From Cenarchaeum sp. SB0662_bin_33 (GTDB lineage Archaea > Thermoproteota > Nitrososphaeria > Nitrososphaerales > Nitrosopumilaceae): 10,153 nucleotides of DNA. Of the stretch, positions 1-7,470 are shown in pieces. The notes under the pieces are model-generated. The model was given only the letters and a program-made list of their open reading frames with translations, did not search any database and was not told the origin of the DNA. The stretch covers positions 569-10,721 of the forward strand of contig VXON01000146.1 of the NCBI GenBank assembly GCA_009840065.1. The letters run 5' to 3'. A program made the translations under genes and the position numbers. Every line of letters begins with the position of its first letter. Positions within the stretch are counted from its first letter, which is position 1.

Positions 1-55
1 GGTACCATCTGCCCACCAGCCGGCGTTACTTCTAACCCAGGGTGGGATTACAGAT
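1..55 (-). repeat. Direct repeat, copy B of 55-bp module repeat (may continue beyond edge)
   Basis: Bases 1-55 are identical to 151-205, giving a period of 150 bp, or exactly 50 codons. The copy encodes residues 508-525 of the secreted protein (SVIPPWVRSNAGWWADGT). The sequences diverge right after base 55. The other boundary lies outside the window, so the repeat may be longer. Confidence 0.97.
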
Positions 56-1575
56 TCGGATGTCTCCATCACACCAGATGTAGAATCTACAACGATAATA
101 CCTTCGCGTATAAGAAACTGCAGTGTCTGTAGGAATGCTGCATCATCAATGGTACCATCTGCCCACCAGCCGGCGTTACTTCTAACCCAGGGTGGGATTA
201 CAGATGCAGGCATATCGTCTCCGGAGGGGCCAATCTCCAAGATTGCCGTTCCCACGCCCGTATATGTCTGGTCATAATCAAGACCAGTACCATACACCAT
301 GATATCCAGACGATACTGTCCTGCATCAGGAATCACAATATGCTGTGTATCTATTCCCTCAGTGGAGAGTATGCCTGTATTACCCTCACCATGAAATTCA
401 CTCAGAATTTCATCGTTTTGTATCAACCAGTATCCATAATAGACATCCTTGATAAGCGCATCATCATCAAAGAAAGCGATCTCAAATGGTATCTCATCGC
501 TGGCACCGTACGAGGAGTCCCACTGTACCTTGATATCAGTAGGAACCCTTTCAAAGTTAACAGTATCAACAAGATAGAACTCTTGAGAGTTTGAGACTAT
601 CTCTTCCTGTGGCACCAGTTTTAGAGTCATCAGTTTGTCGGAGTGGTTTTCAGGGCCAAGCTGCTCGTTGATGTTGCTCAAATCCTTGTTGGTTACCAGA
701 AAGTGAATGACATTCATGTCCGTAAATGAGTAGGGGTCGTTGATTAAGGCGCGGGAGCCCAACTCAACGCCATTCACATATCCTTTGAACTGCATTCCCT
801 CTGAGTAGGGTGTAAACTCCTTGGGAACCCGGACCTCCTCATGTACAACAAATACCTGTTCTACATAGTCAGGGTCCCAGTCAAACGGCATCTCAAAGTA
901 TATAGAGTTATCCGCAGGATCAAAGGAGAAGTTTGAGACCTCGTCATAGTAGGTCTTTACGACTGCAACGTACTCATCGGCGTTGGCATCCTGTATTGTA
1001 AAGAACTGATCCTGCGCAACACTCACAAATGTATCATACGAGAGTACATCGCCCACTAGGGCCTTTGGACTAGTGGCCCCCTCTATGTCTATGCGAATGT
1101 TGTATAGACCCCCTTTCTCAAATATCGGGCCGGTTATAACAGGCCTCTGTGACCCTTCCGCATATAGTGCACCCGGCGCGCTTATATGTTCAGAGCCATA
1201 ATATGTAGTGCACTTCCACTTCTCCAGCTCTATACAGTTACCCCGTGGCCTGATCTCCACGTTCAGGACACCATCGTTGTCATAAAAGAGGTTGCGTGCT
1301 AGCAGTGCACCAGCCTGATATATCTCCACCCTGTATGTAACCTGGGGCAACGTCTGGTTGGTCAGTGTATCAAAGAAGCGTATCTGCATATCGGCACTGG
1401 TCAGATCTCCCGCAGTTATATCCGATGGGCTCAGGTCTGTACGCACGGTGACCTCCATATCTCCAAAGGTAACAGGTTCTGCCTGGTCTCCACCCAATCC
1501 ATGCCCAAATACTAGGGGCGTAAAGATAACCATGCATAATGCTATACAGACAGTCCCAAGTATCTCCCTAGCCAT
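1..1575 (-). CDS. Secreted thaumarchaeal protein with repeated IPPWVRSNAGWWADG module (C-terminus beyond left edge)
   Basis: This minus-strand frame is open for 525 codons and leaves the window at base 1 without a stop, so the C-terminus is missing. The N-terminus (MAREILGTVCIALCMVIFTP, then LVFGHG) is a clear signal peptide, so the product should be exported and act at or outside the cell surface. Residues about 27-450 are rich in aromatic, acidic and beta-prone stretches, with two cysteines in NCIELEKWKC and three N-x-S/T sequons (NQT, NFS, NHS). From S458 a module of about 50 residues begins with SVIPPWVRSNAGWWADGT, continues with IDDAAFLQTLQFLIREGII, and starts again identically at S508. 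I recognise this module from many exported thaumarchaeal proteins; its function is unknown to me. I chose the ATG at 1575 over the in-frame ATG at 1590 because the TATA-like box at 1597-1604 lies about 26 bases before 1575, which suits a leaderless mRNA. Whether it is anchored (for example by a C-terminal sorting signal) cannot be seen. Confidence 0.85.
   Translation of the reverse strand, partial: MAREILGTVCIALCMVIFTPLVFGHGLGGDQAEPVTFGDMEVTVRTDLSPSDITAGDLTSADMQIRFFDTLTNQTLPQVTYRVEIYQAGALLARNLFYDNDGVLNVEIRPRGNCIELEKWKCTTYYGSEHISAPGALYAEGSQRPVITGPIFEKGGLYNIRIDIEGATSPKALVGDVLSYDTFVSVAQDQFFTIQDANADEYVAVVKTYYDEVSNFSFDPADNSIYFEMPFDWDPDYVEQVFVVHEEVRVPKEFTPYSEGMQFKGYVNGVELGSRALINDPYSFTDMNVIHFLVTNKDLSNINEQLGPENHSDKLMTLKLVPQEEIVSNSQEFYLVDTVNFERVPTDIKVQWDSSYGASDEIPFEIAFFDDDALIKDVYYGYWLIQNDEILSEFHGEGNTGILSTEGIDTQHIVIPDAGQYRLDIMVYGTGLDYDQTYTGVGTAILEIGPSGDDMPASVIPPWVRSNAGWWADGTIDDAAFLQTLQFLIREGIIVVDSTSGVMETSESVIPPWVRSNAGWWADGT
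151..205 (-). repeat. Direct repeat, copy A of 55-bp module repeat
   Basis: Identical over 55 bases to 1-55, including every synonymous position. It encodes residues 458-475 of the secreted protein. The 95 bases between the copies code for the rest of the module (IDDAAFLQTLQFLIREGII and a short Ser/Thr-rich linker). Confidence 0.97.
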
Positions 1576-1596
1576 AAGATAAATCCGCATAAACCA

Positions 1597-1604
1597 AATA
1601 TAAA
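1597..1604 (-). promoter_or_regulatory. TATA box of the secreted-protein gene
   Basis: Read on the minus strand this is TTTATATT, within CTTTATATTTGG. Its centre lies about 26 bases before the ATG at 1575, the usual archaeal TATA-to-start spacing, which predicts a leaderless transcript starting at that ATG. It lies only 7-14 bases before the alternative ATG at 1590, which would then fall outside the mRNA. Confidence 0.55.
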
Positions 1605-1620
1605 GTTGGGTTCTCAGAAA

Positions 1621-1716
1621 ATGGAAGAGTTACATGCACTAGTATCCCATGGCACACTGTTCTCCAACCCATGTGTACACCTTAACCTGAGTGACGGGCC
1701 GGACTTCTCGCTGTAA
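1621..1716 (+). CDS. Possible 31-aa micro-ORF in the intergenic region
   Basis: ATG at 1621 opens 31 codons (MEELHALVSHGTLFSNP..., ending GPDFSL) with TAA at 1714-1716. Its base composition resembles the coding regions more than the AT-rich bases after it. A TATA-like AAATATAAAG at 1596-1605 lies about 20 bases upstream, a little too close for a leaderless start. No similarity is recognised; it may be chance or the remnant of a gene. Confidence 0.15.
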   Translation: MEELHALVSHGTLFSNPCVHLNLSDGPDFSL

Positions 1717-1727
1717 AAAAATATATA
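1715..1727 (+). promoter_or_regulatory. Strong TATA-like box upstream of gins23 operon
   Basis: The sequence is an A-run followed by TATATA (1722-1727). A transcript starting about 26 bases downstream would begin near 1750, where an ATG opens a 26-codon ORF ending inside gins23. It would therefore carry a leader of about 67 bases before the gins23 ATG at 1817. A weaker box, CTAATATGC at 1787-1795, is about 26 bases from 1817 and could give a leaderless gins23 mRNA instead. Confidence 0.4.
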
Positions 1728-1749
1728 CCTGATAATACCGTACTAAACA

Positions 1750-1830
1750 ATGTTGACCAATAGAATAAATTTTCTTTACAATATCCCTAATATGCAAAAA
1801 CCTGGGTTTGTACACTATGTGGGCAGATGA
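1750..1830 (+). CDS. Possible 26-aa leader ORF overlapping gins23 start
   Basis: ATG at 1750 opens 26 codons (MLTNRINFLYNIPNMQKPGF, then VHYVGR) ending in TGA at 1828-1830, in a different frame from gins23 and overlapping its first 14 bases. The TATATA at 1722-1727 is about 26 bases upstream, the spacing expected for a leaderless start here. It could be a small protein, a translated leader that affects gins23 translation, or chance. The peptide matches no family known to me. Confidence 0.2.
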   Translation: MLTNRINFLYNIPNMQKPGFVHYVGR

Positions 1831-2329
1831 CATACAAGAGCTGTACAAGATTGGTTACTCCCTTGATGATGTAAAAGCAACACTCCAGCGCAATGTAAAC
1901 ATACGCATGGATGATGCCGAGGTAACCGGTAAAGTGGGGGAGGTCATCAACGTACCCATATGGATGGGGGAGATACTTGAAAAGAACAAGGCGGCCACGC
2001 TAGATACGCCGGACACCATAACCGAGCTGAAACAGGCCACCGTAAAGGAACAGATGGTGGGGGAGTACCAGCTGTCTACTCTGGACAGACTGTTCTACAT
2101 ACGACTACAGAACCAGATGCGCGAGCTGCGGCCACGGGACCGGGATGGTGTCGAGAGTATGATGATTGGTCTGTTCAGAATGCGACGAGGAAAGATAGTA
2201 CGACTAGCCGACTCTACAAAGATGACTGCGGATATAAAAAAACGAATAAGCATAGAGGAGCGAACCTTCTTTGAGTCAATAAACAAGGAAGGCGAACTGC
2301 TAAAGAAGAGGGTTGGGGCCAATGAGTAA
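1817..2329 (+). CDS. gins23: Archaeal GINS subunit, Gins23 type
   Basis: GINS binds MCM and the GAN/RecJ-like nuclease to form the archaeal replicative helicase (CMG-like) complex. The 170-residue product has the Psf2/Psf3-type order: a small N-terminal B domain (about residues 10-50), then VPIWMGEILEKNKAA, typical of the junction into the helical A domain (about 55-165), which contains QLSTLDRLFYIRLQNQMREL. Gins23 lies next to mcm in other archaea, and here its end overlaps the mcm start by 8 bases, which supports this paralogue over Gins51. I chose the ATG at 1817; a TTG at 1808 would add three residues (a TTG-initiated Met, then YT). No Shine-Dalgarno sequence is visible before 1817. It is the first gene of the plus-strand operon. 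Confidence 0.85.
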   Translation: MWADDIQELYKIGYSLDDVKATLQRNVNIRMDDAEVTGKVGEVINVPIWMGEILEKNKAATLDTPDTITELKQATVKEQMVGEYQLSTLDRLFYIRLQNQMRELRPRDRDGVESMMIGLFRMRRGKIVRLADSTKMTADIKKRISIEERTFFESINKEGELLKKRVGANE

Positions 2330-4424
2330 CACCACAACAGAAGAGCCAGAGTATACTGAAGATGGCCTCTCCGATGAAGTTCGGATGTTCCTAACGCACC
2401 ACAAGGATACAAAAAACGTCTACAAGTATCTAGAACAGATAGACAGCATGATGTCCAAGGGCTCAAAGTACATAATCATAGACTATAATGATTTGGTGGT
2501 AGAACCAAAGATAGAAAAGTTCTTCCACACAGAGCCGGACCGCATACTTGGTGCCTTTGCACAGGCCATTGGCGAGGTCCTAAAGACAAGATTTCCCGGA
2601 TATGCAGAGAGCATAAGGGATGCCATACGCGCCCGTATAGCCAACTTTCCCCTGCACAGGAGTCTGCGGCAGATAAACTCCGAGACCATATCACACATCA
2701 CCAGCGTCTCAGGCATGGTAGTTCGGGCATCCGAGATAAAGCCCCTGGCAAAAAAACTGGTGTACAGATGCCCAGACGGGCACATTACAACCACGGCTCC
2801 ATTACAGGGGATGTCAGTTGAGGCACCCTCAATCTGCTCCAACCCAGACTGCAAGCATCGCAACTTAGAGATGAGTGTGAGGGAGAGTGACTTTATTGAC
2901 TTTCAGATATTAAGACTACAGGAGCTGCCCGAAGACCTGCCACCGGGCCAGATTCCGCATTATATTGATGTAAACATAAAGCAGGATTTGGTGGATAATG
3001 CAAGACCGGGTGACCGAATCGTACTGACCGGTGTGGTCCGTATAGAGCAGGAGCCTATACGTGGAGTCTCACAGGGACGCAGTGGACTGCACCGCCTCAG
3101 AATAGAGGGAAACAACATTGAGTTTCTAGGTGGCAGGGGAACAAAGACATCCCGCAAGATGGAGCGCGAAGAGATCTCACCTGAGGAAGAGAAGATAATT
3201 CAGGGATTGGTGCGCAGTCCAGGCATATATGAAAGGCTTGTAGACTCCTTTGCGCCCCACATAAGCGAGCACAACACCATCAAGGAAGCCATCATACTGT
3301 TGGTGGTTGGCTCCAACCGGAGACAGCTGCCGGACGGCTCCAAGACCCGGGGCGATATCAATGTGTTCTTGGTGGGGGATCCTGGAACTGCAAAATCTGA
3401 GATGTTAAAGTTTTGTGCCCGCATAGCCCCGCGGGGGCTGTACACGAGCGGCCGGGGCAGCACGGCTGCCGGACTCACTGCGGCAGTGGTCAAGGACAAG
3501 TCAGGCATGCTCATGCTAGAGGCCGGCGCCGTCGTATTGGGGGATCAGGGGCTTGTGTGCATAGATGAGTTTGACAAGATGAAGAGTGAGGACCGCTCGG
3601 CACTACACGAGGTGATGGAGCAACAGTCGGCCAGTATTGCAAAGGGAGGTATTGTTGCAACGCTCAATGCGCGCACATCCATACTGGCGGCGGCCAATCC
3701 GGTGGGCGGCCGTTATGATCCATTCAAGACCATTGTAGACAACGCACACATACCACTGCCACTACTGACTAGGTTTGATTTGATATACATAATACGCGAC
3801 ATACCATCCAAAGACAAAGACAGGGGCATAGCAAGGCATATAATAACACGACATCATAGTCGGCGTTCGGTCAACCGAAATATCATTGATCCTGACATAC
3901 TGACAAAATACTTTGCCTATGCAAAGAGATTCAACCCCGAGCTCACCGACGAGGCTGTAAAGATAATACTGGATCACTATCTTGAGGTGCGCGGCAACTT
4001 TGATCAGGACACAGGCAGCATACAGGCCACTCCCAGGCAGTTGGAGGGAATCATACGTTTGGCGACGGCACGCGCTAGGCTGCTGATGAAGGACTTGGTA
4101 GAGGAGGAGGATGCTAGGCGCGCCATAAGTCTGATGAACTCTATGATGAGTGAGGCCGGCTTTGATGCAAATGCAAATACCGTGGATGTACGGACATTAT
4201 ACGGGAAGGGTAGCACACAGGTAAACAAGCAGCAAATTTTCACAGACATAATGCGCACACTAGAGGGGGATGAGAGAGAGGCCGTTCCCGAAAAGGCTCT
4301 CTTGGATGAGCTTGTAAAGACTAACATGTTCAATAATACAGAGGCTAGGCAGTTCCTAGACAAGATAAAGGATACGGGAATGATTTATGAATCCAAGCCC
4401 GGTCACTATAATAGAGTTCCATGA
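2322..4424 (+). CDS. mcm: MCM replicative DNA helicase
   Basis: This is the hexameric 3'-5' helicase that unwinds the replication fork. The 700-residue product has the full archaeal MCM plan. The N-terminal domain (to about 270) has a zinc-binding region with C150, H154, C172 and C177/H179. The AAA+ core has Walker A GDPGTAKS (352-359), Walker B VCIDEFDKM (412-420), sensor 1 N459 in AAANP, the arginine-finger motif LLTRFD (R484) and the sensor 2 region TPRQLEGIIRLA (R572). A winged helix occupies about 630-700. Length is normal and no motif is broken. The ATG at 2322 overlaps the gins23 stop by 8 bases, and the mcm stop overlaps the hel308 ATG by 4 (ATGA), implying translational coupling. A TTG at 2313 would add only three residues and has no support. 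Confidence 0.97.
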   Translation: MSNTTTEEPEYTEDGLSDEVRMFLTHHKDTKNVYKYLEQIDSMMSKGSKYIIIDYNDLVVEPKIEKFFHTEPDRILGAFAQAIGEVLKTRFPGYAESIRDAIRARIANFPLHRSLRQINSETISHITSVSGMVVRASEIKPLAKKLVYRCPDGHITTTAPLQGMSVEAPSICSNPDCKHRNLEMSVRESDFIDFQILRLQELPEDLPPGQIPHYIDVNIKQDLVDNARPGDRIVLTGVVRIEQEPIRGVSQGRSGLHRLRIEGNNIEFLGGRGTKTSRKMEREEISPEEEKIIQGLVRSPGIYERLVDSFAPHISEHNTIKEAIILLVVGSNRRQLPDGSKTRGDINVFLVGDPGTAKSEMLKFCARIAPRGLYTSGRGSTAAGLTAAVVKDKSGMLMLEAGAVVLGDQGLVCIDEFDKMKSEDRSALHEVMEQQSASIAKGGIVATLNARTSILAAANPVGGRYDPFKTIVDNAHIPLPLLTRFDLIYIIRDIPSKDKDRGIARHIITRHHSRRSVNRNIIDPDILTKYFAYAKRFNPELTDEAVKIILDHYLEVRGNFDQDTGSIQATPRQLEGIIRLATARARLLMKDLVEEEDARRAISLMNSMMSEAGFDANANTVDVRTLYGKGSTQVNKQQIFTDIMRTLEGDEREAVPEKALLDELVKTNMFNNTEARQFLDKIKDTGMIYESKPGHYNRVP

Positions 4425-6487
4425 AAGTCAAGGATTTAGGCATACCAGACAGCATAATCTCACATTTGAACAGCAATGGCATAGAGACATTGTATCCGCC
4501 CCAAGAGATGGCCGTGGATGCCGGATTGATGGAGGGCAGAAATATACTGGTCTCGGCGCCGACTGCCAGCGGCAAGAGCCTGATTGCGCTATTAGCCATA
4601 CTATCCATGCTAAAGCGGGGTGGACGTAGGGCCGTATATCTAAGCCCCCTAAAGGCACTGGCCGCCGAAAAGTATCGGGAGTTCAAGGAGATACCAGAAC
4701 TCATAAGACCATCCATCTCGATAGGGGACTTGAATGTCCGGGACCGCCTGCTGGGAAACGTACTGTGTATGACCAACGAGCGAATGGATTTGGCACTCCG
4801 CCGGGATGAGAGATGGCTGGACGACATAGGCCTAGTGATAGCCGATGAGATACATCTGGTGGGGGATATCCACAGGGGTCCGGTTCTTGAGATGGTACTG
4901 ACTAGGCTGAAGGGCAGGGGGCAGATTGTGGGACTCTCGGCTACAATATCCAATGCAAAGGATATAGGCAAGTGGCTGGAATGTACGCTGGTAAAGAGTG
5001 ACTGGAGGCCCGTCAAGCTGATTGAGGGGGTATTCAGTGGAAGAGAGATACGATGGGCCAACAACAAAAGGTCCAAGATAGAGACCAGTTCTAGGGGAGA
5101 GGCCGTAGACCTAGCGCTGGACAGCGTAAGGAGTGGTCATCAATCGTTGGTCTTTGTCAATACCCGTCGGGGCGCACCATCACAGGCATCAAAGGCTGCC
5201 GTAGCCGTGAGAAGGACGCTGAGTGAGGCAGATAAGGAGACGCTGAGTGAGGCATCAGATGCCATACTGAGTGGTAATGAGGATACGCAGCTTATTGTAC
5301 GGTTATCAAATTTGGTAAAAGATGGCGTGGCATTTCATCATGCGGGTCTTAACGCCACATGTCGGGACATAGTAGAGAGGTACTTTCGCTCGGGCCACAT
5401 CAAGATACTGGCGGCCACACCAACTCTGGCGGCGGGGGTGAATCTGCCTGCCCGGAGGGTCGTAATATCAAATATAACCAGATACGACGTGAACGAGGGG
5501 GCGAACATGCCCATAAGCGTAATGGAGTACAAACAGTTCTGCGGCAGGGCGGGGAGGCCTCAGTACGACGACATAGGAGAGGCCGTAGTAGTTTCAAAGA
5601 ACGATACATACGACATACTAGGCAGATACATACATGGTGAGCCGGAGACCATACGCTCCCAGATATATGCCCAGCTAGACATACACATGCTTAGCCTGAT
5701 TGTGTCACAGCCAGGCATTACACTACAGCAGATAGATGACTTCTTTGATGGTACGCTAGGCGGCCTGCGTCACAAGATAGTAAGCGACCATGACCTCAAA
5801 GTCCTGCACGACCTAAAGATGGTAGAGACTCTGGACAACAACAGGTATGCGGCTACAAAACTAGGAGAGCTCACCAGCAAGCTCTACATAAGACCCAATA
5901 CGGCCCATAGATTTCTACGCACAATAAAAAAGTCACACAAAAAGAGGGAGAATACACTGGGATTTTTGCATGCCATGACCGAGAGTAGTGAGTTCTTCCC
6001 AAAGATGGCCCTGTTGAGCTCACAATATAGTGCGGTCTATGAGTTTTTAGCGCAGCATAGAAAAGAGATGATAGATGAGTTGTACTCATATGACATATCC
6101 CGCTCACTACTGGGACTGTACGGATGGATAAACGAGGAGACTGAAAAAGAGATATCCGAGAGGTACAAACTAGAGTCCGGAGACGTACATAGGGCTGTGG
6201 AGATGAGTCGCTGGCTGCTCAGCTGCATGGCGGATTTGGCAAAGTACAAGAAGGCACGCCACGCACAGGACGAGTTGGAGTCGCTGCGCGTACGTGTAAT
6301 AAATGGTATACGTGGGGAGTTGGTGCCCTTGGTACAAGTCAGGTATATAGGCCGGGTGCGGGCGCGGGCGCTATACAGGGCAGGAGTTCGGAGTGTATCA
6401 GATATAAGAGGAATGTCACTGGCAGATATACAAAAAATATGCAATGTTGGCTTAAGGATAGCCAAGTCCATACAAGCGGGACGCTGA
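4421..6487 (+). CDS. hel308: Hel308-type superfamily 2 DNA helicase
   Basis: Hel308 is an ATP-dependent 3'-5' helicase that remodels stalled or branched forks. At 688 residues it has near-normal family length. Visible motifs are the Q-like YPPQ (25-28), Walker A APTASGKS (46-53), motif Ia LSPLKALAAEK (74-84), DEIH (142-145), motif III SAT (173-175), motif IV FVNTRR (245-250), motif V ATPTLAAGVNLPA (332-344) and motif VI QFCGRAGRP (372-380). A winged helix (about 400-490) and a helical ratchet domain (about 490-630) follow. The C-terminal helix-hairpin-helix contains YIGRVRARALYRAGVRSVSD (642-661), whose RAR loop is typical of Hel308. The ATG overlaps the mcm stop by 4 bases. Residues 266-278 contain a doubled TLSEA encoded by a short tandem repeat. 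A related Ski2-like helicase is the alternative, but the HhH end favours Hel308. Confidence 0.93.
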   Translation: MKVKDLGIPDSIISHLNSNGIETLYPPQEMAVDAGLMEGRNILVSAPTASGKSLIALLAILSMLKRGGRRAVYLSPLKALAAEKYREFKEIPELIRPSISIGDLNVRDRLLGNVLCMTNERMDLALRRDERWLDDIGLVIADEIHLVGDIHRGPVLEMVLTRLKGRGQIVGLSATISNAKDIGKWLECTLVKSDWRPVKLIEGVFSGREIRWANNKRSKIETSSRGEAVDLALDSVRSGHQSLVFVNTRRGAPSQASKAAVAVRRTLSEADKETLSEASDAILSGNEDTQLIVRLSNLVKDGVAFHHAGLNATCRDIVERYFRSGHIKILAATPTLAAGVNLPARRVVISNITRYDVNEGANMPISVMEYKQFCGRAGRPQYDDIGEAVVVSKNDTYDILGRYIHGEPETIRSQIYAQLDIHMLSLIVSQPGITLQQIDDFFDGTLGGLRHKIVSDHDLKVLHDLKMVETLDNNRYAATKLGELTSKLYIRPNTAHRFLRTIKKSHKKRENTLGFLHAMTESSEFFPKMALLSSQYSAVYEFLAQHRKEMIDELYSYDISRSLLGLYGWINEETEKEISERYKLESGDVHRAVEMSRWLLSCMADLAKYKKARHAQDELESLRVRVINGIRGELVPLVQVRYIGRVRARALYRAGVRSVSDIRGMSLADIQKICNVGLRIAKSIQAGR
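5215..5254 (+). repeat. Short in-frame tandem repeat inside hel308
   Basis: A 16-base word, GACGCTGAGTGAGGCA, occurs at 5215-5230 and again at 5239-5254, an offset of 24 bases or 8 codons. It encodes TLSEA twice (residues 266-270 and 274-278), in the linker between helicase motif IV and the rest of RecA domain 2. Confidence 0.9.
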
Positions 6488-7470
6488 TGATGGATTTTTT
6501 GGTTATAATAGTTGGGGGATGCATATCATTTGGTGTCGTGTATGGTGTGATACCGCCGCTGATATCAGCACTAAAGAAGAGGGGTATGCACGTACTGGAC
6601 GTAAACAAAAAGAGTAAAACTATGGTGGCTCGGCCCGGCGGCCCCGCCATACTGGCAGGCATATTGTGCGGCATAACAACACTGTATCTGGGAACAGGTC
6701 AATGGACAATTCTGGCAACCATGCCAACCATAGGGGCGGCGTGTGTCATAGGATATATAGACGACCTCAGGGTTATGCCCGGCTGGTTCAAGCCTGCACT
6801 GTTGGTAGTGGCGGCCATGCCATTAATTCTGTTTGGTCAATACAGTACAGATTTGGAGTTTCCCCTGTTTGGCACCGTGAACATACCCATACTATATCTG
6901 GGAGTCATACTAGCAATAATACCCATCATGGGAAACACGGTAAATTCCATAGATGTCGTGAATGGTGTGGTCAGCGGATACATGACGATGGCAGGAGTGG
7001 TGGTTGCCATCGTACTGGCGCTCTTGGGGCGGTGGGAAGCATTTGGGTTGTCTGTAATACTAGTGGGAGCATCCCTGGCATTCTACAGATATCACCGCCT
7101 ACCAAGTCGTATATTCCCGGGTGACTCTGGAGCCCTCATATTGGGGGCCACTTATGGGTGCATAGCCATATACGGCGGGGTGGAGGTCGTGGCCGCCGTT
7201 GCCCTGCTGCCTGCCATAGCAAACTCATTCTTCTTTCTGTATAGCGTAAAGAGGGTGGTGGAACATCGCCAGATAAAACGCAGTCCCGTGTATCATGATG
7301 ATGATATGATGCTGCATGATACTGGTGATCCGCAGGCGCCCATCACGCTGGTACGCCTGATACTACGGAACGGCCCCCAAAGCGAGGGTGGCGTGGCAAG
7401 GCAGATACTAAAGCTGGGAGTCTTTGCAGCTTTCCTAGCCATATTATCCGGCATAATGATGATAGTGTAA
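6487..7470 (+). CDS. Polyprenyl-phosphate GlcNAc/sugar-1-phosphate transferase (GPT/WecA/MraY family, AglH-like)
   Basis: Enzymes of this family move a sugar-1-phosphate, usually GlcNAc-1-P, from UDP-sugar to a membrane dolichyl or undecaprenyl phosphate, the first step of lipid-linked glycan synthesis. The 327-residue product has about ten membrane segments (for example 3-26, 52-72, 78-92, 102-117, 134-150, 162-182, 185-200, 214-230, 232-254, 307-326). Family signatures are DVNKKSKTMVARPGG (38-52), IGYIDD with the paired Asp (88-93), NTVNSIDVVNG (150-160), FPGDSGAL (210-217) and VEHRQIKRSPV (258-268). In archaea such enzymes initiate N-glycosylation, the most likely role here; the exact sugar cannot be read. 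The start is the ATG at 6487, giving a TGATG overlap with hel308. The frame stays open to an ATG at 6439, but those 16 residues lie inside hel308 and before the first membrane helix. Confidence 0.85.
   Translation: MMDFLVIIVGGCISFGVVYGVIPPLISALKKRGMHVLDVNKKSKTMVARPGGPAILAGILCGITTLYLGTGQWTILATMPTIGAACVIGYIDDLRVMPGWFKPALLVVAAMPLILFGQYSTDLEFPLFGTVNIPILYLGVILAIIPIMGNTVNSIDVVNGVVSGYMTMAGVVVAIVLALLGRWEAFGLSVILVGASLAFYRYHRLPSRIFPGDSGALILGATYGCIAIYGGVEVVAAVALLPAIANSFFFLYSVKRVVEHRQIKRSPVYHDDDMMLHDTGDPQAPITLVRLILRNGPQSEGGVARQILKLGVFAAFLAILSGIMMIV

Larger units (their letters stand above)
1576..1816. other. Divergent intergenic promoter region
   Basis: This 241-base gap separates the secreted-protein gene from the gins23-mcm operon. 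It holds the minus-strand TATA box at 1597-1604, an A-run leading into a plus-strand TATA-like box at 1715-1727, and an AT-rich stretch at 1761-1795. Two very short plus-strand ORFs lie here (1621-1716 and 1750-1830). I see no tRNA-like cloverleaf and no convincing long hairpin. Confidence 0.6.

Noticed and set aside
1..205. Repeats as CRISPR or an insertion-sequence end
   Set aside because: The two copies are in frame at a 50-codon period within a coding sequence and are not inverted or flanked by a transposase.
340..594. 84-codon plus-strand ORF
   Set aside because: It lies antisense within the continuous secreted-protein frame, which has a signal peptide and recognised modules.
4345..5076. 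243-codon minus-strand ORF across the mcm/hel308 junction
   Set aside because: It is fully antisense to two strongly supported helicases, is Ser/Leu-rich in the way antisense frames usually are, and shows no motif.
6439..6486. Upstream ATG extending the transferase by 16 residues
   Set aside because: It lies inside hel308 and adds a polar stretch before the first membrane helix; the TGATG junction at 6487 matches the other gene boundaries.
6339..6674. 111-codon minus-strand ORF with hydrophobic stretches
   Set aside because: It is antisense to the hel308 end and the transferase start; the hydrophobicity mirrors the membrane helices of the sense gene.
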